This document shows, in pieces, positions 12,724 through 21,699 of a DNA stretch of 64,000 bases. The notes beneath the pieces were generated by a model that had not been told where the DNA came from, ran no database searches, and saw nothing but the letters and a program-made list of their open reading frames with translations. A program made the position numbers and the translations under genes. The first letter of the stretch is position 1; every line of letters starts with the position of its first letter. The DNA comes from Sorex araneus (Eukaryota > Chordata > Mammalia > Eulipotyphla > Soricidae), in NCBI RefSeq assembly GCF_027595985.1, contig NC_073311.1, forward strand, positions 31,153,557-31,217,556. Direction: 5' to 3'.

Positions 12724-14012
12724 CGCTCAAAGATGGTGGCAGTGCGGCAGCAAGTACAAAGGGACGGAAGCTCTCAGTGCTCTGAACAGCTGATGGGGTC
12801 GTAAAATTTCTGCGTGAGTGTGGGTGCCCCTTGGATATTCTGTCTCAGGGAGAGCACCATTGAATGAGACCAGCTGGTTGCCCTCCTCAGAGCTCCAGCC
12901 TAGGGTGACACTCTTGAGGATGGCAGCAGCTCGGCTGACAGCTGGCAGAGCTGCTGTAGCTCTTGGCACTAGGGGAAGTGGCAGAGTTTTAATGTGTCTG
13001 AATAGGGCTCTTTGGGTCCCACTCAGGTCCACTGTGAGTACAGGTCCCCGAGTTGAGAGGGCGCCCTGGGTTCCCACCATGGGGCCCTCGTGATTCATCA
13101 CTGCCATTTTTTCCCTGCACTGCCCCACACTGCTGGCAGCATATTATGAAGGAAAACCTCCAAGAGCACCAACTGTCTGGAGATGCAGGATGAGGGCTTG
13201 TACCCCCTGGTCATTCTCTGCTAGACTGGTAGCTATGGACACCCAGAGTGCCTGAGATTCCAACAGTAGCAGCCCTGGCATTGGTACATGTCCCCATTGC
13301 CAATGGGGCCTATGGGGTGCGGTATAGCCAGCAGGTCAACCTGAACTCTGGGGGTGAGTGCATTAGCAGCTGTCGTCAGGCTTCCTGATACCCCAATATT
13401 GCTGCTGCACCTCTGGCCAGATTCTAACTACTCAGGATAGAGTTTCCCAAGAAATTAAACTGCCAAAAGTTAGGAATGTGGGAGCCATGCCCACAAATCA
13501 CCTGCATCAACCATACAAGCTCGTTTAATGGCCTTGCTTCAGAGACTCATAAATAAATATCGAAAGAGATCAAAAGCCGCAATTAATCTCAGATCCATGC
13601 AAGGCTGGACAGACCAGGGTACAATTGAGGGAGGCGGGTTAGCCCAGTGCCCATGCAAACAGAACCCCCAATCAGCCACTTACTCACACAGTCCAAAATC
13701 ACCACCATGCTCGCTGCCAGATTCTACCATCTCAGGACGGACCTCACTGAGATGTTAATCTGTTGAAAATTCAGGTATGCAGGTTTTGTGATAAAATCTT
13801 CAGGATTTCTTGGGGTTGGGTTGGGCTACCTGCCCCCACTTTCCTGTACTTTTAGAAGCCCCAGAAGTCACATCCCCACCCCAAAGTTACTACACAGTTA
13901 AAAAAAAGCTATTCCAGTTGTACCTTCCAGAAGAATATACTGAACACCCTGAACAAACACGATGACCTCTTAGTACCTATGCTGCAAATTATAATGCACA
14001 GAGAGAGAGAGA

Positions 14013-14054
<42 letters not shown>

Positions 14055-14228
14055 GAATATGGCAGACAGGATATGAGGGGTTGTAGAGGGTAAGAGTGTG
14101 GTGGGAGGGAAACCGGGGACATTGGTGGTAGGACATGAACACTGGTAGAGGGATGGCTGTTGGAACATTACATGATTGAACAGTTTTGTGACAGTTTATT
14201 TCACAGTGATTAAAATATTTTTTAAAAA
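12724..14228 (+). mobile_element. Internally deleted L1 nested in the older L1
   Basis: It starts with AAAGATGGTGGCAG, a YY1-like motif expected at an L1 5' end. It continues with about 1.2 kb of GC-richer leader-like sequence, then jumps to an L1 3' UTR at about 13955 (GATGACCTCTTAGTACC, the GA-rich tract, GGGGACATTGGTGGTAGG, then CACAGTGATTAAAATA). No ORF1 or ORF2 sequence is visible between. Target duplications are not clear. Confidence 0.55.
14000..14048 (+). repeat. (GA)n in an L1 3' UTR
   Basis: A GA run occupies the place where other L1 copies here carry a short GAGAGAGAG, so it grew from the L1 itself. Confidence 0.95.
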
Positions 14229-14771
14229 TGAATGAGCACACACATACACCAAGATTAATAATTAAAGTGGTCAAAATCAAAGATAAAGACAGAACACTCA
14301 TGCAGCAAGATAAAATCAAAGAGCCAACTTTTTAAAGACTACCAACAGATTTCTCCACAAACTCTACAGATCAGAAGGGAGTGGCATGATGTAAACAAAG
14401 CACTAAATGGAAAATACCTCCAACCAAAGCTACTCTACCAGAAAGACTGTCACTCGACTTGAAGAAGGAAGAGGAATTATTGTTAAGGAATTCAGCATCA
14501 TGTTAAGGAATTCATCGTCAATAAATCAATTCTCTAAAAAACACTTGAGAAACTTTTATAAAATGGGGGAAACCCCACTTAGAAGAAACCTGAAAAACAT
14601 AAAATTTGGAAATGGAAAATAATGGGGACTCTAAGAAATTTTCAAGTTTATTGGTAATTTCCTTATACTCTCCATTCTGTTTAGTGAATTTTGAATTTTA
14701 GATGTTATATTTTTGAGTTTAAAATGTATATTTGATTATTATTATCATCATCATTGTGATGATGATGTCTT

Positions 14772-14846
14772 TTATGGTGCCAGGGATTAAACTCAGGGCC
14801 TCACACATACAAAGCAGACGCTCTACATCCCTGGTCTATTTGGCCT
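14772..14846 (-). mobile_element. tRNA-like old SINE fragment, antisense
   Basis: GGTGCCAGGGATTAAACTCA, then CACACATACAAAGCAGACGC and CTCTACATCCCTGG resemble an antisense tRNA-derived head with a different anticodon arm from the main family. It is unlikely to be a functional tRNA because the stems are decayed. Confidence 0.45.
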
Positions 14847-14996
14847 TTTCAAAATAGATTTTATTTCTCTGTTGAAAAACACGTTTAACATTTCCAATGT
14901 TTTTGGTAGTTTGTGGTTTTGAAGAAATCGGTTAATTTAATCCAAGTTGTTAAAAAATGTTTTCATAAACATGATATCACAACTCCAACAGCAATT

Positions 14997-15208
14997 TGTT
15001 TGAGCAGGCACCAGTAACATCTCTCATTGAGAGACTTATTGTTACTGTTTTTGGCATATCCAATACACACGGGTAGCTTGCCAGGCTCTGCTGCGTGGGC
15101 TCCATACTCTCGGTAGCTTGCCGGGCTCTACAAGAGGTGCGGAGGAATCGAACTCGGGTCGGCCTCGTGAAAGGCGAACGCCCAACCGCTGTGCTATCCC
15201 TCCAGCCC
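14997..15208 (-). mobile_element. RTE-tailed SINE, antisense, complete head
   Basis: Target duplications CAACAGCAATT (14986-14996 and 15209-15219) are perfect. On the minus strand it has the full head, body and a tail truncated at GCTCAAACAAATT, without the CAGTGA repeats. Confidence 0.93.
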
Positions 15209-15383
15209 CAACAGCAATTAAAAAAGAAAAAAGAAAAGAAAGCACCCTGACAATTGTACTCCTGGCTACTATAACCCACCCCCATCCCTACGTCCTGGAA
15301 TCATTCCAGAAACCCTCAGGAAGTGGTATTGCCCACTCTGGGAAATGCTGCTTTAGAACGCAGTGTTTCCACAGTGTGACACT

Positions 15384-15437
15384 TACTTCTGAAATATTTT
15401 CCCCAAGAATTACTTCTGAAATATTTTCCCCAAGAAT
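15384..15437 (+). repeat. 27-bp perfect tandem duplication
   Basis: Two head-to-tail copies of a unit beginning TACTTCTGAAATATTTTCCC. They are identical, so the duplication is recent. Confidence 0.97.
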
Positions 15438-15742
15438 TCAAATTTTCAGCCCCAACTTAGCATTTCTCTATTCTGCCCATATGTACTATTAATGTTTGGA
15501 TTACATTGGATAACTCTGGGAGTTAAAATTGACTCATCTTGCAGATGAACGACTGAATAAGCAACAGAAACATGACCTAGAGTAATCTTGTGGTTTGATG
15601 GTGCATAAACATGTTTTATAATTGTTCTACAGCAAACTTGATACCTACTGAATCCATCAAGCATAACATGCCCATTTGAGTGAGAAAGGAGAAAATGGAA
15701 CCCGTGTTTTTTTTTCTTCAATACATAAAGTCATGTTTATTT

Positions 15743-15804
15743 ATGACATCGGCAACTATTACCAATCTGCCTGTTGTCTGTCGTCTACAAGTTGTTCACT
15801 TGAG
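15743..15804 (+). repeat. 62-bp duplicate of an internal RTE reverse-transcriptase segment
   Basis: This is nearly identical to 17062-17124 of the RTE copy (GGCAACTATTACCAATCTGC and onward to CACTTGAG), but lies outside it, about 300 bp upstream of its truncated start and in the same orientation. The match stops at CACTTGAG followed by GTAATA. Confidence 0.85.
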
Positions 15805-15839
15805 GTAATACATGTTTTTTTGTGTTTTCTTTTCTTTTC

Positions 15840-16059
15840 TTTCGCTTTTTTTTTTTAATCTTCTTCCTCCACTACCCAGCCACCGCCATGCTCCAGGCCA
15901 CATTTCGGGCACTCGGGCCGAACCGCAGCATGAGTGAAGCCCACAGAACCAGGTAAGCAGAACTTTGTGACCTTGGACTCCAGGCTCAATGAAACCTGGA
16001 AACATGACCCTCTGTCTGCCTCCTCCAATCTCTGATGCTCCAGGGATCAAACCCAAGAC
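15840..16059 (-). mobile_element. Antisense poly(A)-tailed retroposed sequence, unidentified
   Basis: A T-rich run at 15840-15858 looks like a reverse-complemented poly(A) tail. The adjoining sequence on the minus strand has a B-box-like TTGGGTTTGATCCCTGG near 16040. It may be an old tRNA-headed retroposon abutting the RTE. No long frame or known family was recognised. Confidence 0.35.
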
Positions 16060-18723
16060 AACCCACCCTACCAGCGCCAGATAAATACCTCATTGGCTGA
16101 CCTCCACTCACAGTTCCAGAAAGTCGAATTTAAACATTGGATGTGGGAGTCTCCTAGTGGACAGATCCATAACAAAATTGACCACATCATATTCAATCAA
16201 AGGTTTTGCCTGACCGATGTTGCTGTTGTCCCAAAATTCCAAATGGGATAGGACCACCGTATCCTTTGTGCAAAATTCTACTTCACACAGTGGGAAGAAA
16301 GGAATGCAAAGTTTAAGTTTAAGAAGAGAACTCCCAGAATGAGCACCAACTGGAAGCTCTTTGGCACTATTGTGGCAATGTGGGAAGATGCTGTTGTTGA
16401 CAACATCGACGAGGAATATGATCGACTGGCTCAGCACCCCCATGACTGTACAAGGAATGCAGAGAGTGGAAAAGCCACAAACAGACACCTGTCTTTGGAA
16501 ACTCTCGAGCTCATTCACCAACATGGTTTGGCACGAGCTTTAGGCAATCACAAACTAACATCCAAGCTTGCAAAGCTGTGCAGAGAAGTGATAAAGGAAG
16601 AACTCAGAGAGAGAAGAGCAGCAGTGTTGGCCAATGTGGCAGAAGCTGGGAAGAGTATTTTCAATGATCGCCTGTCCTTCGCCAACTACAAGACCAAGAT
16701 GATTGCCTTCTGACATCCCCATGGTTCTATCACATCTTTCAGAAGGGAAATAGAGAGGATTATTCACAAAATCTACTCAGATCTCTTCGACAGCCACATC
16801 TACCTGCCCACATACCAAATTCTGCAGGATTGATATGTCGTTCTCAAAGTCCTCTCTTCCGAAATCCAACACATCACTTCATTGGTAAAGATGTGTACAG
16901 CACCCAGTCCAGACAAGGTTAGACCTGAACACCTGAAGAATCTGCCGCCAGAACTCATGAATACACTTGGCTCAGCTTTTCAGGCTACCTGTCCATATGC
17001 AAGTTTCCATCCCAATGGAAAACCAGCAGGACCATTTTGTTGTACAAAACGGGAGACATCCATGACATTGGCAACTATTACCAATCTGCCTGTTGTCTGT
17101 CGTCTACAAGTTGTTCACTTGAGTCATCCTGAATAGAATAGGCAGAACACTTGGTGAAGGACAACCATGTGAGCAAGCTGTGTTCCAAAAAGGATTCAGC
17201 ACGATCGACCATATCCACACAGAGACCAAGATCATTGAAGTTTCGTGAGAGTTCAAGATGCCGCTCTGTCTAACGTTCATCGATTTAAAGAAGGCCTTTG
17301 ATTCTGTTGAGACTGAAGTGGTCATCGAAGCCCTAGCTAAACAGGGTGTTCAAACTCAGTACTTCAAGATCCTCCGCAAGCTGTATCACGGATTCATCAT
17401 TCTACAAGGAAGTGATCATCGATGTGAAGAGAGGAGTTCAGCAGGTGATATCATTTCACTGAAACTCTTCAGTGCCACCCTAGAGAACATCATGCAATGA
17501 CTGGAATGGGAAGGAATAGGAGTGAAGATAGACGGTTGGTAACTACACCACCTCGGCTTCGCTGATGGCATCGTTCTAATAACACCAAACATTAGCCAAG
17601 CAGCACAAAATGCTGGCCGACTTAACCACGAGTGTGGAAAGGTCGGACTGCAGCTGAATCTCAGCAAAACGATGCTCATGAAAAACGAACTAGTCCCTGA
17701 TGTTCCATTTGCTCACAAAGGAACAAACATCTACAAATGCAGCAGCTACATGTACCTGGATTGAGAATTCAACATGAGTAATGACTTGGCACCAGAACTG
17801 CACAGGGGGCAGATGGAATAGAGAAGGGATCACTAAGAAAATGATGGCTGGAGGAATCAGTCGGGATGGAAGATGCATGCTGAAAGTAGATAATGGACCA
17901 AACATGATGACCTCTCAGTTTCTGTGTTGCAAGCCATAATGCCCCAAAGTAGAGAGAGTATGGGAAATACTGTCTGCCATGGAGGCAGGGGGAGGGTGGG
18001 AAAGGGTATACTGGGGATATTGGTGGTAGGGAATGTGCACCATTGGGTGTTTGATAATTGTGTGATTGTAACTCAAACAAGAAAGCTTGTAACTATCTCA
18101 CAGTGATTCAATAAAATTTAAAAAAAAGAACTGGGCAGGAGGAAGATAGCAGCGTGGAATGCTTTCAAGAGAGTCAAAGAAGTTGTCAAGAGGACAAAGA
18201 ATCTCAGACTCCGGGCACATCTTTTTGACTCCACTGTTCTTCCAGCACTAACATATGCCTCAGAGACTTGGGCCCTATGCAAACAGGATGAGAACACTAT
18301 TCAGGTATCCCAAAGAGGAATCGAAAGAGCTATGTTTGGAATATCACATTTCACTCAAGTGAGAGAAGGAATCTGGAGTTATGACATCCGTCAAAGATCA
18401 AAAATCAGGGATGCTGTCTCATTTGTCAAGGTGTCAAAAATCAGATGGGTTGAACACAAAATGCAATTTAGAGATGACCGCTGGACTAGAACTGTTACTG
18501 ACTGGATTCCATGGGACGTCAAAAGACTGTGTGGTTGCCCACCTGTGAGATGTTCAGACTTCTTTTCAAAACCCTGAATGAACGGTTTGAGGCTCTTCGT
18601 GTTCCTGGAGTGAGCAGATGCCGTTGGGCTACACTAGCATGGGACAGGGACGAATGGAGACGTTACTGGCACCCGCTTGAGCAAATCAAAGATCAACGGG
18701 ATGACAAGTGATACAAGTGGTAC
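16060..18723 (+). mobile_element. RTE-clade LINE copy, 5'-truncated and inactive, interrupted by an L1
   Basis: The order of motifs is that of an RTE ORF2. The C-terminal part of an APE-type endonuclease (WESPSGQIHNKIDHI, then a DHR after an in-frame TAG near 16250) comes first. The reverse transcriptase follows: APSPDKVRPEHLKNLP (about 16900), FIDLKKAFDSVE (about 17276) and a FAD box (17558-17572). The C-terminal region contains FGISHFTQVREGI, SKIRWVEHKM, RWATLAWDRDEWRRYWHPLE and a stop at about 18710. Stops and frame changes break it several times. The FADD catalytic box reads FADG here (GGC at 17567-17569), so the RT would be dead. It is 5'-truncated inside the endonuclease. An L1 occupies 17807-18126. 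The motifs resemble nematode RTE elements, and an RTE of this type is reported in common shrew. Confidence 0.9.
17807..18126 (+). mobile_element. L1 3' UTR fragment inserted in the RTE copy
   Basis: The sequence has the host L1 3' UTR hallmarks: a GGAGGAATCAG segment, TGATGACCTCTCAG, a G-rich stretch, GGGATATTGGTGGTAGG and AATAAAATTTAAAAAAAA at the end. Target-site duplications AGAACTGCACAGG (17794-17806) and AGAACTGGGCAGG (18127-18139) flank it. Removing the insert rejoins the RTE frame, so this L1 jumped after the RTE. Confidence 0.9.
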
Positions 18724-18735
18724 AATGTTCTTGTG

Positions 18736-18988
18736 ACTGGAGCAATAGCACAGTGGGTAGGGCGTTTGCCTTGCATGAGGCCTACCTGGGGTCAATTCCT
18801 CCCTCCCTCTCGGAGAGCACAGCAAGCTACCGACAGTATCCTGCCCGCACGGCAGAGCCTGTCAAGCTACCCGTGGCGTATTCAATATGCCCAAAACAGT
18901 AACAACAAGTCTCCCAATGAAGACATTACTGGTGCCCGCTCAAGCAAATTGATGAGCAATGGGATGACAGTGATACAGTGATACAGTG
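18736..18988 (+). mobile_element. RTE-tailed SINE, full length, placed at the end of the RTE copy
   Basis: Target duplications AATGTTCTTGTG (18724-18735) and AATCTTCTTGTG (18989-19000). It contains the head, body, CAGTAACAACAAGTCTC, then GACATTACTGGTGCCCGC and a GATACAGTGATACAGTGA tail. It lies immediately downstream of the RTE 3' end, so the two related tails sit side by side. Confidence 0.95.
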
Positions 18989-19310
18989 AATCTTCTTGTG
19001 CAGGACTGAAGCAAAGGCAACTTCACACTCGGAATGATGGCATTTAATCTCAATTGTATTTTTTAAACATGGATGCCTGCCTCTCTCAAAGTATATGTTT
19101 CTAATAACAGGATGGATTTGGCATTGTTCTTTGACAGGGCACTCTGAGGAACACAATTTGTCTTCTTTAGTATTACTGGCAAAATCATATACTGTTCATC
19201 TGATCATGGTAAACACCATATAAACCCAAATTGGAGGAGATCTTACAAAACGGAATGTGTGAAAACTTTAAAAATATTGAAATCATATGAGACAAGAAAA
19301 AAAATGAGGT

Positions 19311-19488
19311 GGGGCAGAGAAACGGTGCAGTGAGCAGGGAGCTTGTCTTGCAAGTGGCTGACCAAGGTTCAATTCCTGGTACCATATTTGGTACCAGAAA
19401 TCCATAAGAAGTGACCCCTGCGTGCGGATCCACAAGTAAGCGTGGATCTGAGTACCAATAAGTATGGCTCAAAAAGGAAAAAAAAAAC
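19311..19488 (+). mobile_element. Old poly(A)-type SINE
   Basis: GGGCAGAGAAACGGTGCAGT, B box AAGGTTCAATTCCTGG, weak body and a GGAAAAAAAAAAC tail. Confidence 0.75.
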
Positions 19489-19505
19489 TAAAAAGAATCA
19501 TTGCA

Positions 19506-19687
19506 GAGCCAGAAAGATAATATAGCAGTTAGAGTACTTACTTTGTACACATTTTACCTGGGTTCAGTCCCAGATACCCCACGTAGTCCCCAGAACAGTG
19601 CCAGGAGTGATTCCTGAGTTCAAACTCAGGAGTAAGCCCTGAGCATAACAGGTGTGGCCCCCAACCAAAAAATAAAAACAAACAACA
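19506..19687 (+). mobile_element. Poly(A)-type SINE
   Basis: Flanked by AAAAGAATCATTGCAG (19490-19505) and AAAAGAATCATTCCAG (from 19688). It contains B box TGGGTTCAGTCCCAG, GGAGTGATTCCTGAGTTCAA and a CCCCCAACC end. Confidence 0.85.
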
Positions 19688-19932
19688 AGAAAAGAATCAT
19701 TCCAGAAGACTCTAGAGATATAAAAGGTAAATGTGCACATTTGGAGGTGGAGGGCCTCTGAGATCAAGCCTAAAGGCTGCAGCACAGGCCCTGGTGTGTT
19801 TCCCAACAAGGCAGGCACCCCCCACCCCCCACCCCCACCACCAACCACACAGTCCTGGTGGTCCCGAGCATTTCTAGAGAGCTCCCCTCCTCCTCCCTCA
19901 ACAAAAGTAATTATAACATATTATGTTGCATT

Positions 19933-20190
19933 GGGACTGGAGCGATAGCACAGAGGGTAGGGCGTTTGCCTTGCACATGGCCAACCCGGGTTCGATTCCT
20001 CCCTCCATCTCGGAGAGCCCAGCAAGCTACCAAGAGTATCCTGCCTGCGTGGCAGAGCCTGGCAAGCTACCCGTGGCATATTTGATATGCCAAAAACAGT
20101 AACAACAAGTCTCACAATGGAGACGTCACTGGTGCCTGCTAAAGCAAATTGATGAACAATGGGACGACAGTGTTACAGTGCTATAGTGAT
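19933..20190 (+). mobile_element. RTE-tailed SINE, full length
   Basis: GGGACTGGAGCGATAGCACA, CCCGGGTTCGATTCCTCC, two AGCAAGCTACC-like body repeats, GGAGACGTCACTGGTGCC and a decayed GTTACAGTGCTATAGTGA tail. Confidence 0.93.
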
Positions 20191-20324
20191 TCCATAATAA
20201 TATTGTGTAAATGTCAACTTCCTGTATTTGATGGCTTAACTCTGGTACATAACCAGAGTTAAGAACCTACATAAGGAGAATGTTCTTGTCATTTGGTTAT
20301 TTATTTATTTATTCATTTATTTGA

Positions 20325-20472
20325 AGCAGTGTTCTGGTTTTACTCTTGGCTCTTTGCTCAGGGATCACTCCTGGCAACATGTGAGGGACCGTATGCGATG
20401 CCAGGGTCGAACCCAGGTCATCAAACATGTGCAAGCCAAAGGCCCTACCTGCTGTACTAAACTCTGGCCCCT
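20325..20472 (-). mobile_element. Poly(A)-type SINE, antisense
   Basis: A (TTTA)n-like reversed tail at 20301-20324, then GGGATCACTCCTGGCAAC, CAGGGTCGAACCCAGGTC and CTGTACTAAACTCTGGCCCC. Confidence 0.8.
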
Positions 20473-20877
20473 TATTTTTATCTTTTAGTAAATTCACAGT
20501 GACGCTTCTAGAGGAATTTGGTGTCATGTATGCAACTCACTTGTTACAGGAAAATAGATGAGAAATAACTAAAAAAAATGCATAGTTATATAGATAGAGC
20601 AAAAGTGGTAAGATATAAACAATTTAGGAACCTGGATAAAAGCTATTTCAAAAGTTATCTATTTCAACATTTGTCAAGTTGAAATTATTTCAAAATAAAA
20701 AGTGAAAAAAGAGAAATGTTTGAGTATCTTACAAGATACTCAAGAGTCATTATATTATATATTATTGCTACCAAAATAAGAATATTCATCATCATCATAG
20801 ACACAATTTTTTTTGACAGAAAGTATGCCTGGCGATGCTTAGGGCTTACTCCTGACTCTGCACCCAAGAATTATATT

Positions 20878-21084
20878 AATGGGTGCTGGAGTGATAGTAC
20901 AGTGTACTATCTATTTGTATAGATAGTACAAATGCCTATCGGGCATTTGCCTTGCATGCGGCCGACCCGGGTTAGATTCCCAGCATCCCATATGGTCCCC
21001 CGAGCACTGACAGGAGTAATTCTTGAGTGCATGAGCCAGGAGTAACCCCTGTACATTTCCGGGTGTGACCCAAAAAGAAAAAAA
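20878..21084 (+). mobile_element. Poly(A)-type SINE with a hairpin insertion, nested
   Basis: Perfect target duplications AAGAATTATATT (20866-20877 and 21085-21096). The body and GAAAAAAAAA tail are normal. Between the A and B boxes there are about 36 extra bases including an 11-bp perfect inverted repeat with a 4-base loop (20904-20929). Confidence 0.93.
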
Positions 21085-21116
21085 AAGAATTATATTTAAG
21101 AATAATATTCCTGTTG

Positions 21117-21357
21117 ATAGGGCTGGAGCGATAGCACAGCAGTTGGGCATTCGCCTTTCACACGGCCGACCCGAGTTCGATTCCTCCGCCCCTCTCGGAG
21201 AGCCCAGCAAACTACCGAGAATATCGAGCCCGCTCGGCAGAGCCTGGCAAGCTACCCATGCATATTGGATATGCCAAAAACAGTAACAGTTAGTCTCTCA
21301 ATGAGAAACATTACTGGTGCCTGCTCGAACAAATCGATGAGCAATGGGATGACAGTG
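21117..21357 (+). mobile_element. RTE-tailed SINE, nested in the same host SINE
   Basis: Head GGGCTGGAGCGATAGCACAG, CCCGAGTTCGATTCCTCC, body and tail to GGGATGACAGTG. Target duplications ATTCCTGTTG (21107-21116) and ATTCCTGGTG (21358-21367) differ by one base. Confidence 0.92.
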
Positions 21358-21480
21358 ATTCCTGGTGGTGCATGGGAAACCATATGGGATGCCAAGGATC
21401 AAACCCCAATTGGCCACATGCAAGGCAAGCGCTCTACCCTACCTCTTGTACTATCTCTCGAGCCCCACAAATATATATAT

Positions 21481-21682
21481 ATAACAAATATATATATATA
21501 TATATACATTGCTATATTGCTTTTGGGGTCACACCCGGCGATGCTCAGGGCTGACTCCTGGCTCTGCACTCAGGAATCACTCCTGGTGATGCTCAGGGGG
21601 CTATATGGGATGCTGGGAATCGAACCCGGGTCAGGTGCATGCAAGGCAAATGCCCTACCCACTGTACTATCACTCCAGCCCC
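21481..21682 (-). mobile_element. Poly(A)-type SINE, antisense, inserted at the end of the host SINE
   Basis: Target duplications CACAAATATATATAT (21466-21480 and 21683-21697). Near-consensus body (CACACCCGGCGATGCTCAGG) and B box (GAATCGAACCCGGGTC). The AT repeat at 21481-21506 lies at the tail side. Confidence 0.92.
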
Positions 21683-21699
21683 CACAAATATATATATTC

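Larger units (their letters stand above)
11690..14580 (+). mobile_element. Old L1 5' region, split by a nested L1
   Basis: The left part (to about 12722) and right part (from about 14229) match the remembered 5' leader of fereungulate-type L1. Examples are GGTCCCTGTGGAGTACCAGG, GGAATACTCAATAGAGGGAA, GAACACATCCAAAGACATGC-like, then CAGAAGGGAGTGGCATGAT, CTCCAACCAAAGCTACTCTA and GACTGTCACTCGACTTGAAG. Joining the flanks restores a continuous order, which shows the middle is an insertion. The frames are degenerate. Confidence 0.65.
20818..21466 (-). mobile_element. Host poly(A)-type SINE, antisense, split by two younger SINEs
   Basis: Parts 20818-20877, 21097-21116 and 21368-21466 read continuously as one antisense SINE (GGGCTTACTCCTGACTCTGC, AATTATATTCCTGGTGGTGC after rejoining, then GGATCAAACCCCAATTGG and CTATCTCTCGAGCCCC). 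The breaks are at the target duplications of the two inserts. Confidence 0.88.

Noticed and set aside
12818..13128. Overlapping sense and antisense open frames of 91 and 133 codons
   Set aside because: They fall in the GC-richer leader of the nested L1, with no protein motif.
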